Below, in pieces: positions 1 to 9,948 of a DNA stretch of 64,000 nucleotides; within the stretch, counting starts at the first letter, position 1, and the number at the start of each line of letters is the position of its first letter. Origin of the DNA: Magnaporthiopsis rhizophila (Eukaryota > Ascomycota > Sordariomycetes > Magnaporthales > Magnaporthaceae). Location of the stretch: positions 558,001 through 622,000 of the forward strand of contig PYSS01000002.1 of assembly GCA_003049465.1 (NCBI GenBank). Reading direction: 5' to 3'. The position numbers and the translations under genes are program-made. The notes under the pieces were generated by a model. It saw only the letters and a list, made by a program, of their open reading frames with translations. It had not been told where the DNA came from and did no database searches.

Positions 1-1528
1 AGCTGGATCGCAAGCTCCGCGATCACATACTAAACTCCAAGGACAACCTATTCTCGGCCGCCAACAACCGCGCAGCATCAGCTTCGGCGAACCCCGCACC
101 CAGGCCTGTTCTCATAATCCTAGACCGCAACGTGGATCTTATTCCAATGCTTTCCCACTCGTGGACCTACCAGTCACTGGTGCACGACGTGCTGAACATG
201 AAGCTGAACCGAATCACAATCGAGACTCCGGTGGACGAGAGCAATCCAGCCAAGGGTGTGACCCGCAAAGCGTATGACCTGAGCGCGAGCGACTTCTTCT
301 GGGAGCGGAACGCGGGGGTTCCCTTTCCGCAGGTCGCCGAGGACATCGACGCCGAGCTGACAAAGTACAAGGAAGATGCGGCCGCTATCACCAAAAAGAC
401 GGGAGTGACGGACCTCGAGGACCTGCAGAACGACACCAGCGCGAGCGCCCAGCATCTCAAGGCTGCAATCACGCTTCTACCCGAGCTAAGGGAGCGCAAG
501 GCCACCCTGGACATGCACATGAACATTCTCGCCGCACTTTTGACCGGCATCAAGAACAGGCAACTAGACAACTTCTTTCAGCTGGAGGAGAACGTGGCCA
601 AGCAGACCAAAGCCCAGCTGCTCGAGATGATCAAGGACGGGGACAAGGGAAACGACCCCTTGGACAAGCTCCGCCTGTTTATTATCTGGTTCCTCAGCAC
701 AGAACAAGACCTCAACAGGCAAGAGTGGCAGCAGTTTGAAGAGGCACTGACCGCTGCGGGCGTGGACGGGACGTGTCTGCCGTATATTCGCCAGTGAGCT
801 AGCCACCACCCACCCCCTTCCTTTCCCAGCCGTGCGGTTTGCTAACGTGATGTGCATCAACCAGAGTCCGAGCAACGACAAAAATGACGCAGCTCACCAC
901 GATCAACTCGTCTGGGACACAGCCCCAGCAAGGGTCGGATCTCTTTGGGCGCTTCTCCAACATCAGCTCGCGGCTGACAGACAGGCTCAAGGAGTCGGGC
1001 GTGCCCACTACGGCACTGAGCGCAAATCTGGACTCGCTCATCGGCGGCATCAAGAACTTCCTGCCTGCAAACCGCGACCTCACGATAACCAAAATTGTCG
1101 AGTCCATCATGGACCCCTCGGCCGCTTCGTCCTCGGCCATCGCCAAGACCGAGCACTACCTCTACTTCGATCCGCGCTCCGCCAGCGCCAGGGGCACCAT
1201 GCCCCCGCCCTCAGCCATGCGCTCAGGAGCGGGTGGCTCGGGATCATCGGCAGGCGGCGCAGGTGGACCTCCTGGCGGACTGCCCGGCTCCGGAGCAGCT
1301 GCGGCCAGCTTTGGTCAGCGGCGGCAGGGCTTCACTGAGGCAGTCGTCTTTACCGTTGGCGGAGGCAGCATGGATGAGTACGGGAACCTATTGGAGTGGG
1401 TGGCACGCACGAGCGGCGGCGGTGACCGCGTCAAACGCAGGGTTGTATACGGCAGCACCGAGATGCTGAACGCCGGGGAGTTCATCGCCCAGGAGCTTGA
1501 GAGGCTTGGCAAGGAGGTAGCATCTTGA
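1..1528 (+). CDS. SLY1: SLY1, Sec1/Munc18-family SNARE regulator (3' part)
   Basis: Sly1 binds the syntaxin Sed5/Ufe1 and promotes SNARE assembly for ER-Golgi transport, on the cytosolic face of the membranes. The left edge cuts the gene: reading starts in frame at base 3 and 484 residues are visible, so roughly the first third of a ~700-residue protein is missing. The Sec1 core motif LIILDRNVDLIPMLSHSWTY is followed by the helical domain 3 region (FFQLEENVAKQTKAQLLEMI) and, after one intron, the C-terminal lobe (TEHYLYFDPRSA ... EAVVFTVGGGSMDEYGNL). A Gly/Ser/Pro-rich loop before that lobe is a fungal low-complexity insert. The intron is 794-864 (GTGAGC...CAG) and joins ...LPYIRQ to VRATTKMTQL; without it the frame meets TGA at 795. 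The stop TGA is at 1526-1528. Family assignment is firm. Confidence 0.96.
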
Positions 1529-2218
1529 CCGATCTGATGATGGATGAGGGGCAGTAAAGGAAGAAAAAGCAATAGGACACAGGTAGTCAGTCTTTTATAC
1601 AGAGTAATGCCATCCAACTTCCCAACCCCATAGCATTTAATTTCTCGTCAGTAGCAGGCATGCTCAGCCTGCCGAATCCGGAATCCTTTCATTTGTAGAG
1701 ACGGGATGCGCAAGGAAACATTGCTGGGATTAAAGCGATTCCGGCTCGAGGCGAGGTAGGAGCATTCAAGTTATTTACAATTCTCTCCGGGCCTTTGACT
1801 ATAACCCGATTGCTTCGTGAACTACAGTGCTTTACGCACCACGATAGCAAACAAAAATATGCATCTCCAGTAAGGTTCGTTTTTCCCACGTCTTATATCC
1901 AGTGCCTCTTTTGATATCCAGCTCCACGGCGTATCCGAGTTGGGCTGATGATCCAGTGGGGCTGCAGATGTCACTAAGCCGCTTTGGAACAGAAGCTTCT
2001 TGAACCTTCCCCAGTTTGGTAACTGTGACGCCGTTGGGAAGCAAAGCTGCCCCGCGCATAAAAAAGAAGAAAGGCTGCCTGCAGTCACAGGGAACGCGCC
2101 CAGAATATCTCGAAGGCGTCGCATCAAGCTCCCAACATCGACTAGAATACCTCACGGACCTCAGACGAATTGTCGCACAATACCAACGATCTGGGTGGTT
2201 TTACCAAATATTTACGCA
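1529..2218. other. Spacer: SLY1 3' UTR and FES1 promoter
   Basis: No coding sequence is supported. An upstream frame open into FES1 begins at 2000 but is not protein-like before the FES1 Met. The stretch holds the SLY1 3' end and, at 1991-2010, a heat-shock element that points to FES1 control. Confidence 0.6.
1991..2010. promoter_or_regulatory. Heat-shock element (four perfect units) upstream of FES1
   Basis: Four contiguous alternating pentamers fit nGAAn-nTTCn-nGAAn-nTTCn with no mismatch: aGAAg, cTTCt, tGAAc, cTTCc. This is the Hsf1 trimer-binding pattern. It lies about 210 bp before the FES1 start. FES1 encodes an Hsp70 exchange factor and is a known Hsf1 target in yeast, so site and gene fit each other. 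Binding itself is inferred. Confidence 0.8.
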
Positions 2219-2884
2219 ATGGACAAAAATCTCAACACGCTCCTAAAATGGAGCATCGAAAACTCAGCCAACGCCAACGGCACAGATGGCGTCACAGCAC
2301 CACCACCACAGCAGCAGCAGCCGGTGGACCCCGAGCTCCTCCAAGCGCTCTTCGGCGGGCCTTCCGAGGCCGAGCTGATGAAGGCGGCGATGGAGGTGAT
2401 CACGAGCACGGACCCGGACGTGACGCTCGACTCCAAGCTGGTGGCGTTTGACAACTTTGAGCAGCTGATCGAGTCGCTCGACAACGCCAACAACCTGTCC
2501 AACCTCTCGCTCTGGACCCCGCTGCTGGGCATGCTCGAGTCGGACCACGCCGACCTGCGCCACATGGCCGCCTGGTGCGTCGGCACCGCCGTCCAGAACA
2601 ACGAGCCCAGCCAGGAGCGCCTGGTCGCCCTCGGCGGCCTGCCCCGCCTGCTGGCCATGGCGAAGGCGGAGGGCGAGGACGCCAACGTGCGCAGGAAGGC
2701 CGTCTTTGCGCTCAGCTCCGCCTGCAGGAACTACCAGCCCGCCATGGACGTGCTGGTCGCCGAGGCAGCAAAGGCGGGCGGCGCGGGCAAGGCGGACAAG
2801 GTTGACGCGGCAAACATGGATGCTGTGGATGCCGTTATGGAGGGGTTGAGGGCCGGTATTCCCAAGCCTGGCGCCGCAGCCTAG
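2219..2884 (+). CDS. FES1: FES1, cytosolic Hsp70 nucleotide-exchange factor
   Basis: A single exon of 221 codons, close to the ~216-290 residues usual for Fes1/HspBP1. The protein releases ADP from cytosolic Hsp70 so that misfolded clients can be freed for degradation. The start is the ATG giving MDKNLNTLLKWSIENS, the conserved Fes1 N-terminus; the open frame upstream (from 2000) is discarded as non-conserved. Armadillo-type helices follow: LVAFDNFEQLIESLDNANNL, then the hallmark MAAWCVGTAVQNNEPSQER and VRRKAVFALSSACRNYQPA. The C-terminus is Ala/Gly/Lys-rich. The gene is tail-to-tail with MRPL7. Heat-shock control is suggested by the element at 1991-2010. Confidence 0.96.
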   Translation: MDKNLNTLLKWSIENSANANGTDGVTAPPPQQQQPVDPELLQALFGGPSEAELMKAAMEVITSTDPDVTLDSKLVAFDNFEQLIESLDNANNLSNLSLWTPLLGMLESDHADLRHMAAWCVGTAVQNNEPSQERLVALGGLPRLLAMAKAEGEDANVRRKAVFALSSACRNYQPAMDVLVAEAAKAGGAGKADKVDAANMDAVDAVMEGLRAGIPKPGAAA

Positions 2885-3250
2885 ACACGCCAACAAAAAA
2901 CAAACAACAAAAAGAACAAAAAATACCTCGTGGGCAAGGGTGGCGGGCTTTGTTAGGGAAATAGGTATGGCAGCATGTAATCGGCGTTTGGGATTCTGGG
3001 TTAGGGTGCTATAAATCTGGAGTTTATTTTGGGAGCTGCAGCTCGTTTCCAGTGGGAGGATAGCAATGGAAGATTATAAACCACGGGTAATTCCTCCAGA
3101 TCAGAGAATCAAAGATTCAAGCAAAAATGAACACAAGGCCAATATGTGACATTTTGGACGGTTTACACTTTTTAATTTCGTTTTATACAGACAGATAGTG
3201 GGGTGTCTATTCTGCGATAGAGTCGCCACTACCTTTGTCGTTTTCCCATA
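2885..3250. terminator. Convergent 3' ends of FES1 and MRPL7
   Basis: An AT-rich spacer between two convergent stop codons. It has A-rich runs just after the FES1 stop and TTTTAATTTCGTTTTATA-like sequence near 3170, suitable for cleavage and polyadenylation of both transcripts. No gene is seen. Confidence 0.5.
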
Positions 3251-4521
3251 CTAGAAGGCTAGCTCCCCATAGAAGGGCATTCCCAAAGACTGCATAAGCA
3301 ACCTAGCGTGACGGTTGGACTTGGCCGTCGTTTTGATGGCGATGCGGCATCCAGGGGTCAACTTGGGAGGGTACATCTGTGGAAAAGTGATCAGTCAGTA
3401 CAAAGCACATACAAGAGCAAGAAAGTCGTACGCGATAGAGGCAGCGAAGAAGGAATCAAAACGTACAGATATATTGGAGTCCATCTCGGGAAAGTGCACC
3501 ATGTCCTGGGCCCTCAGACCAAAGGAAATGTTGCCCTGGCTGTCGCCGGTGCTGCCAGGAATTCCCTCCCACTCCTTGATGCGGGGAAAGACGATGTGGA
3601 CGAGCTTGTCAACGAATTCGTAGGCGTTGTTCCCCCGCATCGTGACTTTTGCGCCCGAGGCCTTGCCCTTGATGACACCCCACTGCGCGACGCCGACGCG
3701 GTTCTTGGTCACCTCGGGCACCTGGCCGCTGATGCTCTGGAGCATGGCGCGGGCGACCCAGAGGTACATCTCGTTCTTGAGGGCCTCGGGCGAGTAAGAC
3801 GCGACCGTCACCTCGGTGATCTCGGGCACGTTGTTGAAGTTGATGTCGGGCTCGACGAGACGCGACACGGACGAGCCCCTGGGCCCGCGCTTGGGCCGGT
3901 TCTTGTGGTAAGGGGAAGAGTCGTCCCACTCGCGGAACATGAGGTCCTGGAAGTTGACGGCCGGCTCCATGGTGCCCGGGGGCTTGTGCATGTATGTCAA
4001 CGTCAAGAGGTCCGACGCGATCGTCGTCTCGTACGTCTGTCGCAGCCGCGGCAGGTTGAAGGGCCCCGGGATGAAATCTCGCGCGACAGGGTCCGACGAC
4101 TTGGGCGATTGTATGGGATGTAGCGGGCCGCGGTCGTACTTTGGCGGGTGATACTGATATCTGCAGGAGAAGATATGCGCGTTAGCCAACGTATATATAC
4201 CATCGCCTCCCCCACCGTCGCCGAAGCGCGGGGCACGCAAACCGACCTGCTTCCTGGGAGCTGCCGTTTCCTGCGGAAGTAGCGGTCCTTGGGCGGCCTC
4301 AGCTTGACGTCCTCGCCGAAGTTGGCCTTCATACTGGACGCCTCTAGCTCGAGGTCGGTGAATTCGGACGGGACCTGTGCCGGCGCCGGCTCAGCCGGGG
4401 CGGCGGCGGCGGCGGCCTGTGTGGAGGCGCATCTGCGAAGGCCTGCTTGGTATGCCGGCCGCGGCAGCGACGGCACTGTCATCTGCCAGATGCAGCGGGA
4501 CATCTCGCGCAGCCCGCTCAT
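3251..4521 (-). CDS. MRPL7: Mitochondrial large-subunit ribosomal protein uL5m (MRPL7)
   Basis: Nuclear gene for mitoribosomal protein uL5m of the central protuberance. Three exons are inferred: 4247-4521, 3467-4160, 3251-3376, giving 364 residues. Exon 1 carries an Arg/Ala-rich presequence (MSGLREMSRCIWQ... RRCASTQAAAAAAP) fit for mitochondrial import. The ribosomal L5 N-lobe is seen as TYMHKPPGTMEPAVNFQDLM and the C-lobe as GVIKGKASGAKVTMRGNNAY and FVDKLVHIVFPRIKEWEGIP, ending FYGELAF. Intron 1 (4161-4246, donor GTCGGT, phase 2) and intron 2 (3377-3466, donor GTACGT, phase 0) restore continuity; exon 3 reads MYPPKLTPGCRIAIKTTAKS. The donor of intron 1 is weak, so that junction is less sure than the rest. 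Confidence 0.93.
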
Positions 4522-4872
4522 CCTGCCTGGCTGCGTGTGGATGTGGTCAATGGCCGCCGGTACTCGTTGCGCTTTTGCAGGCTCTTGCGGCTCGTCCCAA
4601 AAAATCGGACCCCTGTCTCCCGACGGGGAGCTTCATGTGGGCGGGCGCACGGACCCAATATTGGGGTAAATTGGGAGGCGGGGGGTTAGGGTCGTGGTCA
4701 ATGCTGGCGGCAAACCGATGGCTTGTCTCGCGAACCTGGCCATTCTTTCCTGAGACCGAGGCTATTCGAAGGTTGTGGCACGAAGCCCACGAACAAAAAG
4801 CAAATACCGGCAGGTGTGGGCCTCTATCATCAGGCCATTCGACCATGTCATAACGGGCCATCCTCGGAAACG
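4522..4872. promoter_or_regulatory. Divergent promoter region of MRPL7 and SEC8
   Basis: 351 bp separate the two start codons, which face away from each other, so one nucleosome-free region probably serves both genes. I recognise no named transcription-factor motif in it. Confidence 0.5.
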
Positions 4873-7800
4873 ATGTCGAACAGATACGGCGGATCGTCCC
4901 GCAACGGCAACGGATACGGCAACTTTGGGGGGCGCTCCCAGGACGACCGCGACGGCGGGGACTACGATCCATACGGCGATGGCTACGGGAACGGCGGTGG
5001 AGGAGGCGGAGGAGGCAGTGGGAACAGATACGGTGACGACGGCTATGGCGGCGGCGGCAGGTACGGAGATGATCGCTACACCGAATCTCCAAGGAGCATG
5101 ACCGCCCGTGCCGCTCCCCCGCCTGCCGCCCCGTCCTCGTCGTCCCGCTACAACGTGCCCCCACCGCGGCCAAGCCAGCAGCGCGGCGGAGGAGGCGGAG
5201 GCGGAGGTGGAGGGAGCCTCGGATACGAGTCGAGCGCGGAGCGGCAGATCGCGCAGGTGCTGGAGCACATTAAGAAGGACTGGCCAGCCATGTGCCAGAC
5301 GGACTGCGTCCCCGTGCAGCTGGCGCTGCAGCTGCTGGATAACAGCTCGGTCGGGCGGGCACACGAGTACCGCAACTTCCAGAACACGCACCGCTACCTG
5401 CAGGACTCGCTTAAGAACATTGTGCACGACTATCATCAGGGCTTCAACAGCTCGATCGGCACCTTCCACAAGATCCAGGGCAGCATCCAGGCCTCGCAGA
5501 AGAAGGTGCGCGGCCTCAAGGAATCGCTTGCTGCCGCCAAGGTCAGCCTGTGCACCACAGATCCGGAGCTCAAGAAGCTTTACAACACGTCGCAGATGTA
5601 CGACGACCTGCTGCAGGCCCTGGCCGAGGTCGACGAGCTGCGCCAGGTGCCTGATCAGCTCGAGGCCCGCATCTCCGAGAAGCGCTTCCTGACCGCGGTC
5701 GAGGTGCTGCAGACGGCCCTGCGCAAGCTGACCAAGCCCGAGCTCGACGGCATCGGCGCCTTGGTCGATCTGCGCAGCTACCTGGCCAACCAGGAAACTG
5801 CCCTGATGGACATACTCGTCGAGGAGCTGCACGAGCATCTGTACCTCAAGTCTCCCTACTGCCAGGAGAGGTGGCAGAACCTGGCCAAGTCCCAGGGCTC
5901 CTTGAGCGAGGCCTTTGCCGGGGACATCAGCTTGGCTCCCTTCCTCGGCGTCCTCGACACCATGGACCTCGACCGCGCCGTACAGGAGGATCCCGGAAGG
6001 AACCCTGAAGCCGACACGTTTTACTACATCTCGCTGGTCATCGAGTCTCTCAACAAGCTTGGCCGTCTCGAGGCGGCCGTCGACACGCTAAAGCAGCGGC
6101 TGCCAGTTGAGTTGTTCTCCATCGTCAACGAGACCATCAACGAGGTCGACCAGAAACACCCAAGCTCGCTCAGGGGCGGCTCGACCGGCCCCCAGGGGCT
6201 CCACGTCTACGGCAGCCGCGAGACGCAGCTGAGGGCCGACGTCATCTACGACCTGCTCTGGACTCTGTACGGCAAGTTTGAGGCGATAGCCGAGGGCCAC
6301 AGGGTCCTGCACGAGTACATCAAGTCCCTCATCCGCCGCGAGGGCGCAGGCAATAATATCGCTCTTCTCGGCGGCTTCAAGGAGCTCTGGAATCTGTATC
6401 AGAACGAGATCCGGTCGCTCCTCCACAGCTACGTCACGACCGACGCCGATGTCTACCAGTTCAACTCTCCAAAACCCGGGGCATCGTCAAACGGCGCGTC
6501 CAAGACGAGGCAAGACTTGTTCAAATTTTCCGACTCGGACGTCAAGTCTGCCGATATGACGATCGAATACGAGGAGCTGGACGGCATTATACGTGCCGCC
6601 GTTCCAGGCCTGACCAGCGGCACCCGCAAGCCGGGCGACAAGAAGCAACAGCAGCAACAGGGCCAGGGCGTGGGGCGTGGTGACGCCGGCAAGCGGGGCA
6701 ACGGGATCAGCGGGTTCGAGGGCAACAGCCGACAGAGCGGTGACGTTCACAAGTCCCTGGTCGAGCCCAGCGTCTTCAACATGAGCCTGCTGCTACCCCC
6801 GACGCTGGTGTTTCTGCAGCGGCTCAAGGGCATAGTGCCGCCCGGGTCGGACCTGGCGACGAGCACGTTGACATCGTTTCTGGATAATTTCCTGGTCAAC
6901 GTGTTCCAGCCGCAGTTGGACGAGACGTTGGGCAAGCTGAGCGACACGGTGTTTGGCGAGTCCGACTCGTTCCAGCAGGACCCGGACTGGAGCCTGATGG
7001 CACGTCGCCCGGTGTTCAAGGGCACGACGGCCTTCTTTGCCATCGTGACGGCCTTTTGCCGCATGCTGGGCACGATACCACACGACCAGGCGCTCAGCAC
7101 CCTCATCATTGCGCAGATGAAGCGCTACTACGACCGCTGCTCCGGCTGGTACCGTGCACTGGTGGCAAAGACGGATGAGGAGGTCAATGCCGAGCAGCAG
7201 ACGTTACGCGTATCCGCCTTGATGGCTACACAATCGTCCGAGATGCTCGAGACAATGAGACAGCTGTGGATGGCCGAAGGCGGCGTCGAGGCCAACGCGG
7301 AGCTCCTGGCGAAGGAGATCGCGCTACTAGTCGAGCGCACCAACGAGAAGCGGCTGGAGATGGGCGACATCATCTCGGACCGCGACACCATCTCGTCCCT
7401 CTGCCTGCTCTACACGAGCATGAAGTGGCTGGCCACAAAGGTGGTGGGCCTCCGCCACATCACCAAGAGCGACGCCGACTCGTCAAACAATCTGCCCAAG
7501 CAGCAGGGCGGCCGACGCTGGACGCTGTTCAACGACCCGGCCAAGGCGACGACGGAGCACGGACCCGTCTACCTCCCCATGACGCAGGAGACTGTCAAGT
7601 AAGCTTTGTTTGCTTCAAGTTGAAGATGCAATAGACGGCGTGCGCTAACCTTTCTCCCACCGCACCAAGCTCCTTCGACGGCATCGTCACGTCATACGAA
7701 GAGCTTGCGGGCACGGCGCTGCTGACGCTGCACATGGAAGTGCGGTGCCGCATCGTGTACTCGCTGCGGACGGCGCTGTCGCCCGACACGGCGCCCTACC

Positions 7801-8318
7801 TGCTGGATCAGGAGGTGACGGAGCCGGACCCGCAGATTATCTCGCTCAACGGCGAGCTGGTGGCCTACGACGAGACGACGGCGCGGTTCCTGCGCGAGCG
7901 CGAGGTGTCGTTTGTGCGCCAGGGCCTGGGCATGCTCATCAACTCGTACCTGGTCAGCAACGCGCCGCTCGTGTCGCCCATGAACTCAAAGGGCTGCGGC
8001 CGCATGCGGCTCAACATCCTGGTCCTGCAGCAAAACCTCAAGAACATCGAGGGGGGCGTCAGTCTCTCGCGCGCCGACGGCTACTTCTCCCTGTTCGAGG
8101 CCGGGCCCGACGCCATCGTGGAGAGGGCCAAGACGGATGCCGCGGCGGCGGCCGGGGAGGGCGGCGGCCACCGCTTCTCGTACGACGAGCTCAAGGCCCT
8201 CATCGAGCTTTGCTTCAGCGAGCAGCTGTCGAACCCTGAGCGCGGCATCGCCAGCGCCGCGAAGAGGCAGATGGCCGACAAGATGCTCACCCTTAGCGAG
8301 CAGATGTGGCAGACGTGA
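4873..8318 (+). CDS. SEC8: SEC8, exocyst complex subunit (EXOC4)
   Basis: Exocyst subunit that tethers post-Golgi vesicles to the plasma membrane at growth sites. Two exons (4873-7598, 7670-8318) give 1124 residues, normal for fungal Sec8. The intron is 7599-7669 (GTAAGC...AG, phase 2), joining ETVN to SFDGIVTSYEEL. The Sec8 N-terminal coiled-coil domain begins near residue 120: ERQIAQVLEHIKKDWPAMC, then QDSLKNIVHDYHQGFNSSIG and GSIQASQKKVRGLKESLAAA. Residues 1-115 are unusually Gly/Tyr/Asn/Asp-rich and then Pro-rich, a disordered prion-like tail. A second low-complexity Gln/Gly insert lies near residues 590-620. The ATG at 4873 (MSNRYGGSS) was chosen over an in-frame ATG at 4723 because the extra 50 residues look non-coding. 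Confidence 0.95.
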
Positions 8319-9948
8319 GGAAATTTGGGTTATTGGTCTTGTTACGATCTTTTGATATGATATCCGGCGCTGTGGTCCATTTTTTTTCTTTCGTTCCATT
8401 GGCTTTAACTACATCACCTAGAGTTGTGTTCCGAGGTGCCTGGCTTCATCGTAATGCGGATCACAAAATGCATCTTCGTTTCTCCCCTTGGCATCCACAT
8501 TTCCTTTTATATAGGTCAGGTCAGAGGCATAGCATGGACAGCTCACGAGTGGAGACAAGAATGGGCAGAATAGAAATGTCGATGTTTGCGTTCACCAAGC
8601 AGTTAGTTGGATTGACTCTCGGGGCCGCATCCTTCCAAAATGGAGCCTGTTGATTTTGCTCCCGTGCGTTCAACGCCTCTGATGTCTGTCAACACTTGCC
8701 CTTTTTCCCCTTTTGTGGCATGGTCTCGTATAAACCGAGTGACGAAAGACTAATCTTTAATGAGCGGAGCAAACGGAATGATGCCGTAGTCGAACGCCGT
8801 CAACCATAAGTCGTAGATGGTTTCAGAAGCGGTAATGACGTCTCTGTGTTCGTCTTGGCCGCCGATCACTTGACCGTTTGCCTCTGACCTACGGTGTAAA
8901 CAAGGACAAAGTCGGTGAGGGTTTCGGCAGGATCGAGAAATGCTTTGACGCCGAATGAGGGAGGACGAAGGGGTCCCAGCAGGACGAACCTGTGTGGTTG
9001 TAATGCCAACATGAATTTTGTCTTGCTGAAGCTTTTGAGCGTACTTGGGCAAACAATAAAAAAGAGAGGGAGGGGTTCATATGCATCATGTAAGTAATGT
9101 AAGTAACGCGAGAGAAAGAGATGAGAAAGACAACATAAAAAATAAAAAAAAAATAAAAAAAAAAGGAGAGCTGAAGGCGTCTCAATGAGCAAACACCTGC
9201 GGCTCGGCCAAGATGACCAAAAACAAGGTGGTTCCAACCAGCCCTATGCTGAATTGGGTCGCGGGGCCGAATCTTTGTGCGCGTCTACCATGTCGTCAGT
9301 AACCACTGGGGACTGGGGATGGACGCATGCCGCAGGCCTTCATTCTGGGGCTGAGATCTCACTGCCTTTTCTTCACCCTGATTTGGCTGGGCGATCGGCA
9401 GGTGCTTGGGGAAACCCTGCTGTAAGCCCCTGCTCAGTTGTCGCAGGTGGGTCACTGGACGCTGCCACTGCTGCAGCCACGGCAGCTTCCTGCGAATGAA
9501 ACCAACAGCAAGCGCGACGCCGCTGGGCTCCACCCCACCTTTTCCTCGCACGAGAGGGCGGGAGAAGGCAGGAGGAAAGAAGAGGCGACCGCAACGACGG
9601 AAATGAGGACGGACGTTAAATGGCAGGCAGCACAGAGCACAGACTTTAGGCAAATACCACCAACTTTTGGGCGTTGTGCCGAGGCTGGGGTAGCTTAGGT
9701 TTGCGACCCCAGCCGTACAGCCGCAGATTGAGATCCAGGGCGGGCCTTGCTTCATTCGAACTGACGACATCAATCAACGTGTAATTGTATCCTTAGGCGG
9801 TCCCTTTTGGCTTGAGTCTGTTCCTTCATTGTCTCGCCAAAGGAGCCTGCTAGCGCGCTCGACGCTTCAGCCGCTGGTCTCAACGCTCCTCGCTCTTCTC
9901 AACCGTCTGTTTCCCTGCCGGCTTCCAGCCCATGCGAACGCCGCAGCA
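8319..9948. other. Spacer SEC8 to GH47 mannosidase
   Basis: 1.6 kb with no gene I can define. It holds the SEC8 3' end, an A-rich microsatellite-like run at about 9138-9171 and the mannosidase promoter/leader. Short minus-strand stretches at 8750-9240 look mildly protein-like, but no intact reading frame or convincing splicing links them (see findings). An in-frame ATG at 9829 precedes the chosen mannosidase start. Confidence 0.5.

Noticed and set aside
4723..4872. Upstream in-frame start for SEC8
   Set aside because: The extra 50 residues have no conserved character and would extend into the MRPL7 promoter; the ATG at 4873 begins a sensible protein.
9829..9948. Upstream in-frame start for the GH47 mannosidase
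   Set aside because: It would place 40 residues before the signal anchor; the ATG at 9949 gives the usual short basic tail of type II Golgi enzymes.
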